Positions 47,879 through 59,368 of a stretch of DNA of 64,000 nucleotides are shown here, piece by piece. The notes beneath the pieces are model-generated. The model had not been told where the DNA came from and ran no database searches. It saw only the letters and a program-made list of their open reading frames with translations. This stretch comes from Ascaris suum (taxonomy: Eukaryota; Nematoda; Chromadorea; Rhabditida; Ascarididae): contig CM024182.1 in NCBI GenBank assembly GCA_013433145.1, positions 8,137,474-8,201,473 of the forward strand, read 5' to 3'. Both the position numbers and the translations under genes were made by a program. Every line of letters starts with the position of its first letter. The first letter of the stretch is position 1.

Positions 47879-49200
47879 CCTTGAGTCCCTTGAATTATAC
47901 GCTGTTCAAATGCTGAAATAGAGGTTAAATTGTTTCGAGCATTAACTGAGGAAATAATTATTTGATTGCTTTAATTTCATGTTATTTAACAGCAGAAAGA
48001 ATGCTAAGGTTGTTGTAATTATGGGTTGTTTAGTGGCGAAACCGCATACGGCACCTAACTGCGAAAGAACTGCCAGGGTACGCATAAAATGAATGGACTC
48101 GACAGGAGACGGATGGGTTTTGTAACACCGCTTGAGCGCTGTTCAAAAAGCAAGGTTTCAGCATCCTCTCTGCACCTCATTAAAAAAAGGCTGGTGGAGA
48201 GCAGGTCAGTATGTGAAGAAACTGGGAATGCGAAGGGAAGGGAAGGGAAGTTCTTACAGTTCTTATAATGTCGCATCGGCCTGACAGAAGGGGAAAGTAA
48301 AATTCCTCGGGCAGCGTGCGTCTTTGTTTCGGCTATTAAGGCATGGTAGCATGCGAAGGGGATGACGCTGTCGGCTTTCGTCGCGCCGAACGCAAAGGGG
48401 AAATGGGAGATCCTAGTGCCATACCAGTCATGCTGCAATGTCTGCTTTCATCGGTTTTCAAGCGTAGTTGGAGAGCTTGATCAAAAAGTTAACAGTAACG
48501 CGGAAAACTATCTTTCTGTCATCAAATACGGCATCTCACTCTCACAAATGAAATGCCCCACATTGAGTGATCCGTAAACATTACATGGTCGACATTGCAT
48601 GACGGGTAGAGCAAACATTGATTTTGTTGGGGTGACTGGGCTGCGATTGCGGCTAATTTGGGCAGGGGATCTTTTACACAAAATAGACAAAATTGCAAAG
48701 TAGTGACATAGTGAGGCATAATTCAATATAAGCCTTACACAGTTACGCCATATTCACCATAACAGCGCCATGACCTGCCTGTTCTAACAGATTTGAAGTG
48801 GGCCAGTCACTCTGCTTTCATTTTTTATGATTCCTATAAAATGTGTTATATGGAAATCTCCTTCTTGGTCACCCAGTTTACGACCCGCACGATTAAAGCT
48901 TGTCGGGATCCTTTGAATTCTAACAGACCCATTCTTTATTGACTATTCCAAAGTTGGTGACAGATTGAAAACTCGAAGGTCAGCAACTTGCTAAAATAGT
49001 CCGCACCACCTCAGCGCGATTTGGGGGAAACGCTTACCAAACAGATACTTCTCCCTGAGGCTCGTTGTTTACGCAACATTTCCGCTTCTGCAATAATGTT
49101 TTCGCCCGAAATCGTTAACACGCACCATCTCGATGTTTTTTGCTGTATTCAAATCCTTAATGCTTTCGGCACAAACAATTCTTTCTACCGCTTCCTTCAA
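46596..49200. other. Intronic or intergenic stretch
   Basis: Nothing convincing was found. A short frame after CCTTCAG near 46764 (PVLEIYQLYKCSALSEPL) is open in phase 2 for about 28 codons and could be another exon. An AATAAA occurs near 47224 and a (TA)n array at 47795-47873, followed by a short direct repeat of AGTCCCTTG. Confidence 0.3.
47795..47873. repeat. (TA)n microsatellite
   Basis: An uninterrupted AT/TA array of about 79 bp, flanked on the right by two tandem copies of AGTCCCTTG. No gene overlaps it. Confidence 0.97.
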
Positions 49201-49229
49201 CCTTTATTTTACAGACATTACGGCGTTTA

Positions 49230-51749
<2,520 letters not shown>

Positions 51750-52224
51750 CATGACACAGAATAATTCAGAATGGAACGATCGGAGATATCCGATAGCATC
51801 AAGAATCCGCGAGACCTTATGGGAAGGAAAAAGTTTATTCCGCTTCTCACTTCTGGACTTTGAGTTACGGAGAGTTCAATGGTATTACAAGTTGTTGCCT
51901 CTTCAAATATCTTGAGGAAAACTTCCGCTTGACAGTCCACCGGAGAGCTACTACATCATCATTCTCTGTTGAATAACATGATGTACAATGGCAACTTTCA
52001 TATGTGTCCTTTTGTCGAAGCCTGTAAGCGTCCCATTTGTACGTTGACTGTTATCGTTTACTTCGTCTGACTCTTAGGCGATGCATTTACTTGGAAGAAT
52101 TTAGGAAACTCTGTTTGAATACAGCAAGCTGAGAAATGTTTCCGTCATACTTCTTCAGGAAAACCGCTGATTGTGAGTAGGCTTCCTTCAGGCTCCTTGA
52201 TTCCTTCCTATCGAGCTTCTCCAC

Positions 52225-52345
52225 CTAGCGCCCTCATCAAAACTAAGACCTGGAAGCCTTCACTTTCACGCGACCATCACGTAGGCGGAAGTGGAAGCGA
52301 TATCTGGAGTTATTTAATCGTAATGAACGCATTGTTAATAAAAGC
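52225..52345 (+). repeat. Short interspersed repeat, copy 1
   Basis: This stretch shares ACGCGACC, a (G/A)-AGCGGAA-like box, GGAAGCGATAT and a trailing A-rich part with 57465-57570 in the same orientation, with about a quarter of positions differing by eye. It is non-coding and MITE- or SINE-sized; no terminal repeats were defined. Confidence 0.4.
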
Positions 52346-52672
52346 AAACAGATTGTTTACTTAACTGTAAAAGTAAAAGTAAACGTATGCAATTTGTTTG
52401 CTTGATTACGGCAACCAACCACGTCTGAATTCACATTGAATCTCACGGCGGGAGCGAGTGAACAGTATCACTCGGTGATGAGGTTGAATTATATACCAAT
52501 GATATTTGATCCTCTGGTTGTCCATGTTATATGACGAGAAATGTTCTTGAATACGGGATGTTTATTGCAGTGCAAAACGTGTTGAAGCGTTTTGGCAATA
52601 TGCCATCCTGTCTGCTTGGGCATGTTTCCAATCTCGTCTGAAGTTGTCTAAACGGTATTTTATTGTTTTCAG

Positions 52673-53079
52673 TTATTCGGCCGTTTGCATATGGGTGAGT
52701 TGCTGTAGGTGTAGCAAATGTTTCCTGTAAAAAAGCATCTCTCTCTAGCACTCGGAAGCATGCGTCATAGTTTCGTATCTTTGTTTTTCAGTTTTGACGT
52801 AGTCTGTGCGTCTGTGCGTAACAGCTCCAATTTAGTCCATGCATTCTATCGTCTGAAGGTCCTTAAGCAGTTGTTGCCTTAAGTGTTCTTTGCAAGCGGA
52901 GGTAGTCAATTCGGTTTTCCTGTGGAATTTGCGGCTATGATTTTGTTTTCTTTTTGGACCGGCATATTAACAAACTTTTTCCGCTCATTTTCCACACAAT
53001 TCATTTCTCCCTGTTCATTCTCTTCTCACAGGTGTCCCCAACGAAGTTTTCTGGGAGTCTTCCAAGAGAACAAAGCAGG
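52673..53079 (+). CDS. Possible further exons of the cysteine-rich gene (52673-52694, 53032-53079)
   Basis: A 22-nt segment (TTGTTTTCAG...CATATGG|GTGAGT) reads LFGRLHM in phase 0 to 1. A 48-nt segment (CTTCTCACAG...AAGCAGG|GTTGAA) reads VPNEVFWESSKRTKQ in phase 1 to 1. Both fit in phase ahead of the exon at 53470. The first has good sites and the second a weak donor. Neither alone is convincing. Confidence 0.25.
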
Positions 53080-53469
53080 GTTGAAGTTCTTATTATTGGT
53101 TCCCATTAGAAAACAATCATATAAGGAAATGAAAGGATTGTCTTATGGTTGTTCGCAAATACTGCGATACTTCATGCAATATTAATCTCTCTGATCGGCT
53201 TCCTCTGTGATGATTGTTGGAAACCTCTGCTGTCTTTGATGTGCTCTGCTCTGTTGAAGTTTTCTTCTATACCTTGCTTAGCCTCGAAAAGTTTTCACCA
53301 CCTCATTTTGATCGAAAGTGGCTGTGAAAGCATGCTCGTTAGCCTTGTGGTTCGGCGCATTTGTCAGCGTTCTATCGCAGCGCAGAGCAGGCTGCGCAGT
53401 TTTCCACGGGAGAAGGGCATGTCTGGGCCGATTTGCTTGAAGGTGAAAGAGGGGTTGATTTGATTTCAG

Positions 53470-53680
53470 CTGTATCAACAGAAATGAAGGATGATGTTAT
53501 GCATCGAAAGTGTTGTCACTGCTCAGGAAGCGGTATGAACTTTATCAGGAAAACTTCTTACCTTGCCAGCTTATGCTTAGACTTGTTTTATATTTTATTT
53601 ATTTGCCGTTACAGCGCGGTGTTCTTCTGATACGCGAAGCTTTAGTGCCTGTGACAACGCTGATAAAGATAAGTTCACAG
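53470..53680 (+). CDS. Cysteine-knuckle exon pair (53470-53532, 53615-53680)
   Basis: The first exon (acceptor TTGATTTCAG, donor GGAAGCG|GTATGA) encodes VSTEMKDDVMHRKCCHCSGS. The second (acceptor GCCGTTACAG, donor TTCACAG|GTAAGT) encodes RCSSDTRSFSACDNADKDKF. Both are phase 1 in and out, separated by an 82-bp intron. Joined they form another CC-x-C...C knuckle like those at 42560 and 45296. They probably continue the large cysteine-rich gene or belong to a paralogous neighbour. Confidence 0.5.
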
Positions 53681-54721
53681 GTAAGTTCACTACTGTACTA
53701 TGCGGAAGAAACGTATAACGAGTAATCCGTAGATTCGTAGAATGTGGCAGCAAAAACAGTGGCTTGATAAAGGATTTGAAGGATTTAAAAGCAAAAAAAG
53801 TATAAAGAACTCGTGTTTTTGATGTTTTCTATGGAAGCGCAAAATATCTTTGTGTCCGTACACAATGCTTTCCCGTTTAAGATGGCAAATATCGACTTAA
53901 AAATTCTGTTCTATCGACTTCCTCAGTACTGCCATTGCTTCCTTCATATTTACCCAATTTCATCTTCTTCGTACTTCAACACTTCCTTCATCAATATATC
54001 CTCACCCAACTCAATTCAGGACTGACACCCTCGCACCACACCTTCGCGGGGCCTCTTCTCAAGCGCGCAAACATATACGCCTATTCCATTATGGAATTCC
54101 TCCGATCTGTGTAATGAAAAGATTTCTGCTGATGATCGGCTTGTGATGATGACATTTGCGCCTCAGTCAGTTACGTCGCTTTTCAGTTTTTTCATGAGGC
54201 CTGTTGTGAAATTTTCTTTCGTCAAGGACGAATGAATCAATCAAAAGCGGTGGACAGTGCAGTCAATAAAGCGAGGCGCGGTGGTGGTAACTTAACCTTC
54301 TTTTATATAATTGCCCGATTTATGCAGAGCTTACCTTCGTTTCATAAAATATATCGCACCTATTTTTTCCCGAGCAAAGTGAACAAGAATGACCAACTAC
54401 CGTCCTAAAAGGTTTGCCAATCGTGTTGCGTAGAGCGGAGGATGGTGAGGAGAAAGATGCCACTTGTCACGCTTTGTTTTTCAACGCTGGAGTTGTTGAA
54501 TAACCTAAATCTCTGTAATATGGCGGATCCAAAATGTAGAAAGCTGGAGCTAAGCGAGCATGTGAATCCTATATGTTCTTCGAAAACGCATTTCCTACCT
54601 CTTCGTTGTTCAAATTCAGTTAACAGAAAAAAAGAAACAGCATAGATCTTAATACAGTCATTGCAAGCACTCTTTCGAATTTGATTATGCATAAAGTTCA
54701 GTGCTGTGTGAATTATTTTAG

Positions 54722-54753
54722 TGGAACAGAACTCGAAGCAGAATATTCTGCAG
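54722..54753 (+). CDS. Possible small exon after the 53 kb pair
   Basis: A 32-nt segment between GAATTATTTTAG and ATTCTGCAG|GTAGGT reads EQNSKQNILQ, entering in phase 1 (matching the exon at 53680) and leaving in phase 0. The splice sites are good but the piece is too short for independent support. Confidence 0.35.
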
Positions 54754-55270
54754 GTAGGTGTAACTTTCCTCATCTGACAGGGCACAGATTTGCTGCTGAG
54801 AAAAAGCGTTTGCTACTTACCTGTTGTGTTCATTGTATCTGCTATTATCATTTTCATTGTGCATCGTATATTCTTACACATGCGATAATGTCTACATAAA
54901 TCTTTTCAAATGCTAAAGAAAATGTGATACGAGAGCAATGTGAAAGTAGAAAAGTTTTATTATATAGGTATGAATATATATATTTGTATTCATACTTTTA
55001 TTTTTATTTATATTTATGTGTATGGGGTCGGAAAATACGTCGTTTTTGCTTATATTATTCCAAGTACATTGTTTTTTGCTATTTGCTTGAATCATCGTGA
55101 ACTGGATATTGCTGTTGTTTTATCCCATATTCGTCACTCTTATACAACGAATTTCGTTTCCTTTGAATGAGGAAACCTGGTCGCGGACTAAAAGTATTGC
55201 GGATTCATCTAGATGAGCAGTGAGCAATATTTCATACAAAGTCAGATTCTAGCAATTTCTGTTTCATCAG

Positions 55271-55351
55271 GGGCGTAAGGAAGTTCCTATGGCAGTCACC
55301 GAAATTACACCTTTGCCCAGATATCTAAACTGTGTATTTTTGAGCAAATGA
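55271..55351 (+). CDS. Possible terminal exon of the cysteine-rich gene
   Basis: After a good acceptor (TCTGTTTCATCAG) a phase-0 frame encodes RKEVPMAVTEITPLPRYLN followed by CVFLSK and TGA at 55349-55351. It fits the phase-0 exit at 54753. If correct, the gene would end about 170 bp before the rme-6 start codon, an operon-like spacing. An alternative phase-0 donor (AACTGT|GTATTT) would let it continue. Confidence 0.3.
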   Translation, partial: GRKEVPMAVTEITPLPRYLNCVFLSK

Positions 55352-55512
55352 TAGTGGTGACCCCCTTCCCATCGATCTGTCTTTTCGGTTTTAAAGGCGC
55401 CTGTTTCAAATAGTGCATGGACGCTACCTTAAAGAACCGTTTCTAAATGATTCCATCACGTGGTGTTGTGTTTAGGCGATATTCGAGCCTTGTTAAGAAA
55501 TCTCTCTTAATT

Positions 55513-55514
55513 TA
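55513..55514 (+). promoter_or_regulatory. Candidate spliced-leader trans-splice acceptor of rme-6
   Basis: CTCTCTTAATTTAG ends at 55514, ten bases before the rme-6 ATG at 55525. A pyrimidine-rich AG this close to a start codon is typical of nematode SL acceptors. It could equally be a normal acceptor of a 5' untranslated exon. Confidence 0.35.
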
Positions 55515-55524
55515 GTGAAGGGCT

Positions 55525-57251
55525 ATGGATGCGTATAGTTGGCAGGCAGCCAACTCGCTAGCTGTCTTATGTGAACGATTACGCTCGGAGAATCTGCTTG
55601 TAGCAAGTGAATTGGAGAATTTACAATTGCTAAACGAACAAATCGATGCTGAGCAAACGCTTCTCGCCCAACTCTCTTGGATTGGAACACATCAACAGGT
55701 GCGCTTTTTCTTATTTGTTACGTCATCGGAGCTCTTTACGACACCTTGCTCCGTGAAGATGTTTGCGGAATCTTTTCTCCATTGCAACCTAACAAGTTTT
55801 TCGGAAACTCTGTTTGCATCCTGTATATTTTAGTTTTTAAAGCTGAGCACAACTATATTGACCGGAGATGCATATTTCCTGACCTTTTCATCCCCTGTTC
55901 TATTTTCCTCGTAATTAAACGCCTTTGATCTAAATCCGACTTTGAATCTTTCATCTGAGGGAACTTTTGTTGCAAAATATGTTCAGCGCAGCAGACCAGA
56001 AAATTGACTGTGACTGTGGCGATGCGTTAAAAGGACTGTGCTGTGAAGGAAGAGACTTAAAATCTCCTTGTGAAATGTAGGCAAATCCTGAAAGCTGTTT
56101 CATTTTTGATTTTATCACGCCATTTTTCTAGAACTGCTAAGGTCGCCTCAATACCTCATAGAGTATAGATGATCGAAGTTGCTCGGTCAGCAGTGTTCGT
56201 CTTTGTGACCATCAAAAAAAATTTTTTTACCCACTTAACTGTACAAACAGTACATATTGTGATGCATTCCATTGTGCGACGTTTTCTTAATTTTTCGGCA
56301 CCTTGGCATAATCGAGCTCCCCTCTACGACTTTTCATTCGGCATTCCAATCCCTTTACAGTTCATTACCAAAACCATTGTGCAATATATGCAGCTGAACT
56401 ATCATACTTATTCGGCTGATTGTGTTGTTGACTAGGAATGTTTAGCTCGGAAGATGCAATTAGCCTTTATTTCAAGCCACAAAGTGGGGCTTGTTTGTGA
56501 GTGTTCACTGCATCAGTTTCACAACATTTGCATTATTTGACAGCAGTCAGTTCCGTTTGCAGGAGATTCTTTCACGATTGGTGAATTCGCATCCGAGTGT
56601 AGTGCCTGAGAACTGTTGTCTTTTGAATGCACAGTTGGATGCAGCACGATTCGTGGAGGCCTATCAACGCATTGATGCGCATCACTACAGTGCATTTACG
56701 AGCATTTTCAACTTGCTACTTATGTCACCGCGGTCGGTTGCCGAATTGCTTAATTGTGCTGATGACGTCAGTAAGGTAATAAATGTGCTTGTTTAGTCAT
56801 AAGAAGTAGACCAAATACCTCTGTTTTGTTGTCTGATATGCGGGAGAAATATTCTTATGCCACTCTTATCGAAGTGCTTATGTAGTGGAGTCGTCACATG
56901 GCATTTTCAAATGATTTTTTGAAGGGAAAAGAGAGGAATTCAAGTTTTTTTTGGGAAGGGGAGGAGGAGGCAAATCCAACTTTTTGCGTTTTCACCATTT
57001 GCACTTGTGAGGGATACGTTTATTTGAAGGAGACCGATGGAGCGAATGAAGATCTCGTACGATGTGTTTTCAACTTCCTTTATGGTTGTTGCGTATTTCC
57101 GAATGATGAACGACGTGTGTTGGAGGTGTTATCGCATTTAGTGCATATGCAAGTTGCATCGGATGTCGACCCTAGACGTGTGCTTAGGAAGGGAAGTGCT
57201 GCTTTTTGCCGCCTATATCGACTCTTCTCGGATGGTCTTTTCGCTGCCAAA
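55525..57251 (+). CDS. rme-6: RME-6/GAPVD1 homologue, first three coding exons
   Basis: Exons 55525-55698, 56551-56775 and 57030-57251 are all phase 0. The product starts MDAYSWQAANSLAVLCERLR, continues through a helix to SWIGTHQQ, then PENCCLLNAQLDAARFVEAY, FNFLYGCCVFPNDE and DPRRVLRKGSAAF...LFSDGLFAAK. Order and residues follow the N-terminus and start of the RasGAP-like domain of GAPVD1 (W-I-x-x-Q-Q, LYG-C, N/D-PRR-L-R-G, LFS-GLF-AK). The family protein has an N-terminal RasGAP-like domain and a C-terminal VPS9 domain that activates Rab5 on clathrin-coated vesicles. Only about 207 residues are present. No later RasGAP or VPS9 exon was found before the helicase gene begins 1.9 kb downstream. 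The left edge of exon 3 could instead be 57012. Confidence 0.8.
55987..56076 (+). CDS. Cysteine-knuckle exon candidate inside rme-6 intron 1
   Basis: The segment is bounded by AATATGTTCAG and GTGAAAT|GTAGGC, phase 2 in and out. It encodes AADQKIDCDCGDALKG and LCCEGRDLKSPCE, repeating the CC-x7-C knuckle of the large upstream gene. It lies on the same strand between rme-6 coding exons 1 and 2. It may be an exon of the cysteine-rich gene overlapping rme-6, a relic, or chance. Confidence 0.3.
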
Positions 57252-57464
57252 GTAAGTTCTTTTGTTATCATTTTGCTGAGGGAACTGTTACTTTACTGAC
57301 AATTCAGATGTAAGATGATGGTACCGGATTGAATATTTGGAAGATCGACGAGTGTGACGCTAAGATAGGCAGCCAGAAGTCTAGGCAGCAGTGTGCTCGG
57401 CAAAACCAAAAGAACGCGAATAGAGTGGGTAAATAGCGAAGCATGGATCCTCGATCAACGAAAA

Positions 57465-57570
57465 CCAATCAAAAACCAACCTTAACGCGACCTTACAACT
57501 TCACATAAGCGGAATTGGGAGCGATATGAAGAGATGTTTATGCATAGTGGGCGTTCTTTTGATTAAATGA
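57465..57570 (+). repeat. Short interspersed repeat, copy 2
   Basis: It aligns with 52225-52345 in the same orientation. Common boxes are AACGCGACCTTA, ATAAGCGGAAT and GGGAGCGATAT, followed by A-rich sequence. It lies just downstream of the last visible rme-6 exon. Confidence 0.4.
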
Positions 57571-57744
57571 AGTAAAGTAGAAATTCTCGAATAACACAGT
57601 CAAGTAATTATGTTGATCTGTTAAATTGTTAAATTTGCAGAAGTTCTCTGCTAAATTCTGAGGCCAGTACCTTCCCTTTTTCTTTCTACATCCAAGGCTT
57701 TATTTTCGTTTTCATATAGCACTTTCCTTTTCTATTTGTTGTAG

Positions 57745-57879
57745 AGAAAACGCTTTAATCAGAGATGTTTATTGAACGGGTTGGTGATGCTGCGGTGTGG
57801 AGCGTGCTTGGGGTATCATGCAAACGCAGTCTGTGACACATTCCAAAGCAGGCATATGTTACCTCAGATTTTTACTTGA
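57745..57879 (+). CDS. Possible exon with C-x2-C-x8-C pattern
   Basis: A good acceptor (CTATTTGTTGTAG) opens a 44-codon phase-0 frame containing NGLVMLRCGACLGYHANAVC followed by DTFQSR, ending at TGA. The C..C-LG..C-D-T spacing recalls [15 protein letters not shown] in the exon at 36595. It does not resemble the next part of the RasGAP domain. No donor is evident. Weak evidence. Confidence 0.2.
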   Translation, partial: RKRFNQRCLLNGLVMLRCGACLGYHANAVCDTFQSRHMLPQIFT

Positions 57880-57956
57880 ACATGTTTTTCAAATTCTCTA
57901 TGAAAACTATTCGCCCAGGGATAGCGATATCACGCCACTGGGGACAGCGTGAATGT

Positions 57957-58241
57957 CTATGCTTTAGAATATTGTCTCGCCATAAAATGTTTTACTGCAT
58001 TGTCATATATCGTGGGTTCTTCCACTTTTAAAGGAATACGCCATGGCAAAGCCTCTACCTTTAAGGTTTCTATCACAAGCAGAGCTATACATTCATGTTT
58101 TGGCGGCCCTGATCTTACGCGGATACGTCTCCTTCTGCCTGTTAGACCGGTCATATCGACTCCAAAACTAGTCAACTTGATGCTACGAAGTTTGCTGAAT
58201 ATGATTTCTACCATAAGTTGCCCTGTTGCACTGACCTTCAC
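57957..58241 (-). pseudogene. Minus-strand open frame, possible retroelement relic
   Basis: A 94-codon minus-strand frame encodes FSKLRSIKLTSFGVDMTG, GRRRRIRVRSGPPKHEC and LVIETLKVEALPW. The order 'leucine-rich helix, LTSFG, basic strand, hydrophobic strand' is loosely like the aspartyl-protease-associated region (DUF1758 type) of Bel/Pao retrotransposons, but the catalytic DTG/DSG is not visible upstream. It is most likely an old mobile-element fragment. The overlapping plus-strand frame is a shadow. Confidence 0.3.
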
Positions 58242-59125
58242 TCTAATCCATCGACTTCAAGTAACCTGTATATACGCAAAAGTGAATAAAACTTTGCGAA
58301 CTTTCATAGCCGTTCGGTTCTGAAAAACAGATCTTTTTAGATCTCGGGGGATGATCGGTGTAGCTGAACTACGAATGCGCGGGTTGTGCATTCTTGATCA
58401 TAAACGGAACTTCACGCTCCCATTTCTCTGGTTTACTTTTTCATTTGTTTGCTTGACGACGCTTTTATCCCCTGTAGTAGGAAGTGCATTAGGGGTTTTA
58501 ATGTTGGCGTTGCTGCAGTTTTATTTTTAACGTTCGCTGTGGCTAACTTCACTTGGTTGCGCTATAGTTCTTAGTAGAATAGGTACAACTGACCTGAAGT
58601 AAAATCCGTGTCTGTGCACTGTTTCTACCTTTTTTTGCAATGGTTTTTAAAAATTTCTGAGCATTTTTCTTAGAATGGCATGCGCGTTTTCGTATAACTT
58701 CGTGCCGCAGTCTTGGAGTATTCGCTCATACCAAATTGTCTCTCACCCTCTCCTGCTATCCTGTATCCAAGGTTTATTATAATATGACCGACGCCACTTT
58801 GTACTTGCAGGCTGAAAGTCATTTCCGCAAAGTTAAGGTGCTAAATATTTGAGATTGTCGAGCATGTTATGCGAGTTTTTACTCTACCAGCTTGATTTCA
58901 GACGCTGGAGCCAGACTAGAAATCGATAGTGATAACTTGTAAGTTGAATGCATTTGCGGCTAAAGTCTCGTGGCATTTGTCCAACGCCAACGCTGTGTAG
59001 TTTGGCATTTCATGTTATCTGCGATTAATACTTTTGAGACAGCCTGCATTTCATTCAAGAATTTTTAGTTGTTTCTTTGTTGTTTCCCATCCAATGGTTT
59101 ATTCATTCTCTCGTTTCTTGCAAAG

Positions 59126-59368
59126 ATTCGTGAGATGAGTAGGATGAATGTTGCAATTTTAGCCCGGAGGGGTCACTGTCTGCGGAATATGAATAAGCGC
59201 CTGGTAGAGCCAATGTTGTTGCCACCACCATCGAATGAAAGCGCCGAAATGCGACGATTCCGCGAGACATTGCCCACTTTCAAGTTGAGGGAGGAAATCT
59301 TGCACGCCATACGCACGCATAAGGTCACACTCATCACTGGGGGTACTGGATGCGGAAAGACCACTCAG
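59126..59368 (+). CDS. Helicase exon with Walker A motif
   Basis: It follows CTCGTTTCTTGCAAAG and starts IREMSRMNVAILARRG. It then reads RRFRETLPTFKLREEILHAI, the usual lead-in to motif I, and ends THKVTLITGGTGCGKTTQ at CACTCAG|GTACGT in phase 0. The GTGCGKT P-loop binds ATP phosphates. The intron directly after the P-loop Gln leads to VPQF in the next exon. Confidence 0.85.
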
